Positions 61,541 through 64,000 of a stretch of DNA of 64,000 bases are shown here, piece after piece. The stretch covers positions 124,001 through 188,000 of the forward strand of contig OZ018410.1 of assembly GCA_963969595.1 (NCBI GenBank). Reading direction: 5' to 3'. A program made the position numbers and the translations under genes. Under the pieces are notes generated by a model. That model was not told the origin of the DNA. It saw only the letters and a list, made by a program, of their open reading frames with translations, and searched no databases. The first letter of the stretch is position 1; every line of letters starts with the position of its first letter. The DNA comes from Neckera pumila. Taxonomy: Eukaryota; Streptophyta; Bryopsida; Hypnales; Neckeraceae.

Positions 61541-61805
61541 TTCTGCATACAAACAAACAAACCACATTAGTGAAACAAGTTAGAATGAACAATAAGATGA
61601 AGTCGTTGGAAGCTCCTGGGTCTTCAATTGTACTCCCTACCCTCCATCTTGTGCCCCGCTTAAAAAAGCAAAACCCCAAAGCACAGTAGCCTTTCTACCG
61701 TCAAGGGTAATCAAATAAATTCAAGGTGCAATACTGGCTTAATCTCATGAAAACTAAGGCATTCCAAAACATGAGGATACTGATGCACAAGTGACAAGTT
61801 GAACA

Positions 61806-64000
61806 CTACACGTCCCTATGTCGGCCCACCTTCACAGCCTTTTTCCAAGAATCCATTGCCTCCTTATACGGAAAGTTCTCCAAGGTATAAAACTTTTGTC
61901 CAAACATGTGGACCATGAGTGGCAAATGTTTGTCAAGACGGTTTCTTTGGCATGATTTCATGAACTTTAAAGTGCTAGAATAGTGCTCATCCTCCACAGA
62001 GCCCAAGACCAAGCAACACCCAATCTTGGCAACCTTGAAAAACTCAAAGATCAAGCTGCCTAAATGTCGTGACTGCAACAAGTTCCTCCGGAGCTTTATG
62101 ACTGGATTCACAGTCAAGGGCGGAGCCAATGCTGCATCAGCATTTGACTTCATTGTCATGTTGAACAAGGCCTATTGATTGTCCAAGTTTGCTGCTGAGA
62201 GCATCTCAGGCACCATGTAAGCCGCTCCATCGTCAATCAAAGCTGGCCCACCATTTAGAATCTTGGTGTGACAATAGAAATCCTTGAGCACTGCCAAGTG
62301 TTGCGGGAAACTAGTGTCAACCCCGTTTTGTTTCCAGTACTGGAGATATATTATTCCAAAAGCATCAAGTAATGCTTGCTGAGGAAACCTCCGGTCTAGT
62401 TCATTGCAAAGCAATTTGGCAATCTCTGCGTGGCACTAGCAAACATACAAGACAATTGATTAGCCACCCATGAAAACATAATGGAAAAAACAAAACAAGA
62501 TGGAAACAAACCTATGAAGACAAGATGGAAAGAAACCTATGAACACAACATGGAAACAAAGGAAGAAAAAAAAATTGGAAACAAAACAACAAAAAAATTT
62601 GTAAACAAAGAAAAAAAAAAAAATTGGAAATATAGAAAGGAATTTTTTTTTGAAACAAAGCAAGAATCCAAACTGAAAATGAAAACTGAATTTAAAAAAA
62701 AGAAAACTTACCGGCAAATTGCCGCTCCATGTTGTCTTGCACGCGATTGTAGTCTTGTTCCGTTACAAAAATCTGATTCCCTGTCTGCTTGTCAATGCAA
62801 CAAGCAAACACTGTAGTGATGCCACAATTGTATACAAGGTGAGAAGGGCCGCTGGTACTTTCCAGAGGCCTCCACTCCATCGGTAGATCGGCACTTTTCA
62901 AGCCCACTAGCTCATTGTATCGAGCAAATTTGACTGTGCAATACGCTGACTCCCAGTCAATGAACATCCTGCCAAGCTCGTTTTGACACAATTTTATAGC
63001 TTGCAAGAAATCATAGATAAAGATATCACGTAACTGACTGAGCTTGATCAAACAATGGACAGCATTCAGCATTGGATTAAAGCAGGCCAGTGACAAAAGA
63101 ACCTCAACGTCCTTTAAAAGATCAAAGTTCCTAGCGGCAGCAAATTTGACTTTTGCGGCAGTAGATGTAGAGGCAGGCATGTCCAGCCTCATTTTCACAA
63201 GGAGTGTTTTGTATTCATTCATCACTCGTTGCACTGGACTCCTCATGGATATCCAATGTGTTTCCACGTTTTTTAGCATTTTTTTGGCCTTAGTTTCTTT
63301 TATATCAGCTAGTTTTGAAAGCTCAAAGTTCTGTTTGTAACTACAACAAAAGTAAGAGTACACGGACTGGAACAGTGCTTCCAATCGGGGAATCAATGGG
63401 TAATTCGACAATGTCTCCACCACAAGGTTAATGCGGTGACTTGCACAGCTAGCGCCAAGAGAAAAAGGTGCCCATTTCTCCCTGATTTGGGTGGTCACAC
63501 CAGTCTTGGCTCCCTGGAAAGTATTAACACCATCTACCCCAAAGCACACTAGTTTGGAAGCTAGTTCCTGCCGACTCAGCCTTCCCTCTTCCAGCAATGA
63601 AAACATAATGGCATTTGTCAAGTTGTCCGCTGTGCCCCCGTCGGAGACACAAGACAAATGAAGTAAGTGCAGGACCCTCTCCCACGACGACATCGCATAA
63701 ACATGCACACCTAGCCAGTAGGTATTGTCAACTGCCGAGACTTCATCTGCACTACTTGAAATGACCCGTGCAGACTAAACCACGGCCTTCAGAGCATATA
63801 GAACTACCGCATGAATGTGTTCACTCATCTCCCAACCGGTAGTCTCAGACCAATGTTTTTTGGGCAAACTCTTCACCTTAAAGTGTCTTACTAAATTTTG
63901 TTCACGTTTGTAATTGCACATGGGCCAACCATGACTCAAGACTTGAAACAAAGTTGAGAATTGTACTCCCTTTCTTTTTAGTTCTCCCTCCAAGCCAGCA
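61806..64000 (-). pseudogene. hAT-family transposase, two exons, two in-frame stops, cut by window edge
   Basis: Exon A runs from beyond 64000 to 62712 and exon B from 62425 to the stop at 61806-61808. The intron (62711-62426) has GTAAGT and CGCAG sites, and its A-rich low-complexity interior explains the odd open frames there. Motifs: SSSADEVSAVDNTYWLGVHV (first catalytic Asp region), LVCFGVDGVNTFQGAKTGV (second Asp region), LGASCASHRINLVVETL, and the hAT dimerisation part LGSVEDEHYSSTLKFM with NRLDKHLPLMV and FYTLENFPY. The type resembles the zinc-finger 862/DUF4371-like hAT group. In-frame TAG codons at 63775-63777 and 62172-62174 break it. There are no frameshifts, so it is fairly young or only lightly decayed. 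Terminal repeats were not located. Confidence 0.88.

Overview
This is nuclear DNA from a plant, most likely a land plant and possibly not a seed plant. The evidence is GT-AG introns, plant-only protein families (a calcineurin B-like calcium sensor and an SGB1/pGlcT-type hexose transporter), plant transposon families (Ty1/copia, CACTA, hAT, Stowaway-like MITEs) and very AT-rich repeat-filled spacers. I cannot name the species. Only three host genes are convincing. Each sits in a small GC-richer island: an intronless CBL gene (27561-28202, +), a two-exon ESS2/DGCR14 spliceosome-associated gene (51446-53358, +) and a 13-exon SGB1/pGlcT-like sugar transporter (60355-56210, -). Their exon phases join into open frames of 213, 528 and 514 codons.

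Layout. 1-3857: 3' part of a decayed Ty1/copia element (gag, protease, integrase, RT, RNase H, polypurine tract, 3' LTR); the 5' part lies outside the window. 5159-21505: one 16.3-kb CACTA element, inferred from 11-bp CACTA(C/G)TAGAA termini flanked by a TAA target duplication. It carries a broken tnp2-type transposase on the minus strand (C-terminal half 5992-10885) and a broken Ptta/En/Spm-type second protein on the plus strand (about 17.8-19.7 kb), so the two face away from each other. A smaller foldback element at 13182-13524 lies inside it. 21.5-26.3 kb and 28.5-50.6 kb: AT-rich repeat sea with a tRNA-like (SINE-type) sequence, three dispersed repeat families, a Ty3/gypsy integrase scrap, a decayed TA-inserting DDE element (34571-37153) with a matching MITE (25599-25896), a Stowaway-like element with a perfect CACTA MITE nested inside it (41008-41817), and another foldback element (39148-39417). 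61806-64000: decayed two-exon hAT transposase running off the right edge.

The most unusual content is a family of about 915-924-bp non-autonomous elements at 29437, 38137, 44765, 48559 and 54453, plus a truncated sixth copy. They begin CCCCTAAAG and end in CTTTAGGGG, flanked by TTAA, which is the signature of piggyBac transposition. I see no piggyBac transposase in the window. A second notable point is that the leaders of the CBL and ESS2 genes look like diverged copies of one block, each with two telo-box motifs about 120 bp apart.

The host genes are unrelated in function: CBL acts in Ca2+ signalling through CIPK kinases, ESS2 in spliceosome assembly and the transporter in sugar movement. 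Nothing suggests they work together. All transposase genes carry in-frame stops or frameshifts. Many of the stops fit C-to-T or G-to-A changes, as expected of old methylated repeats.
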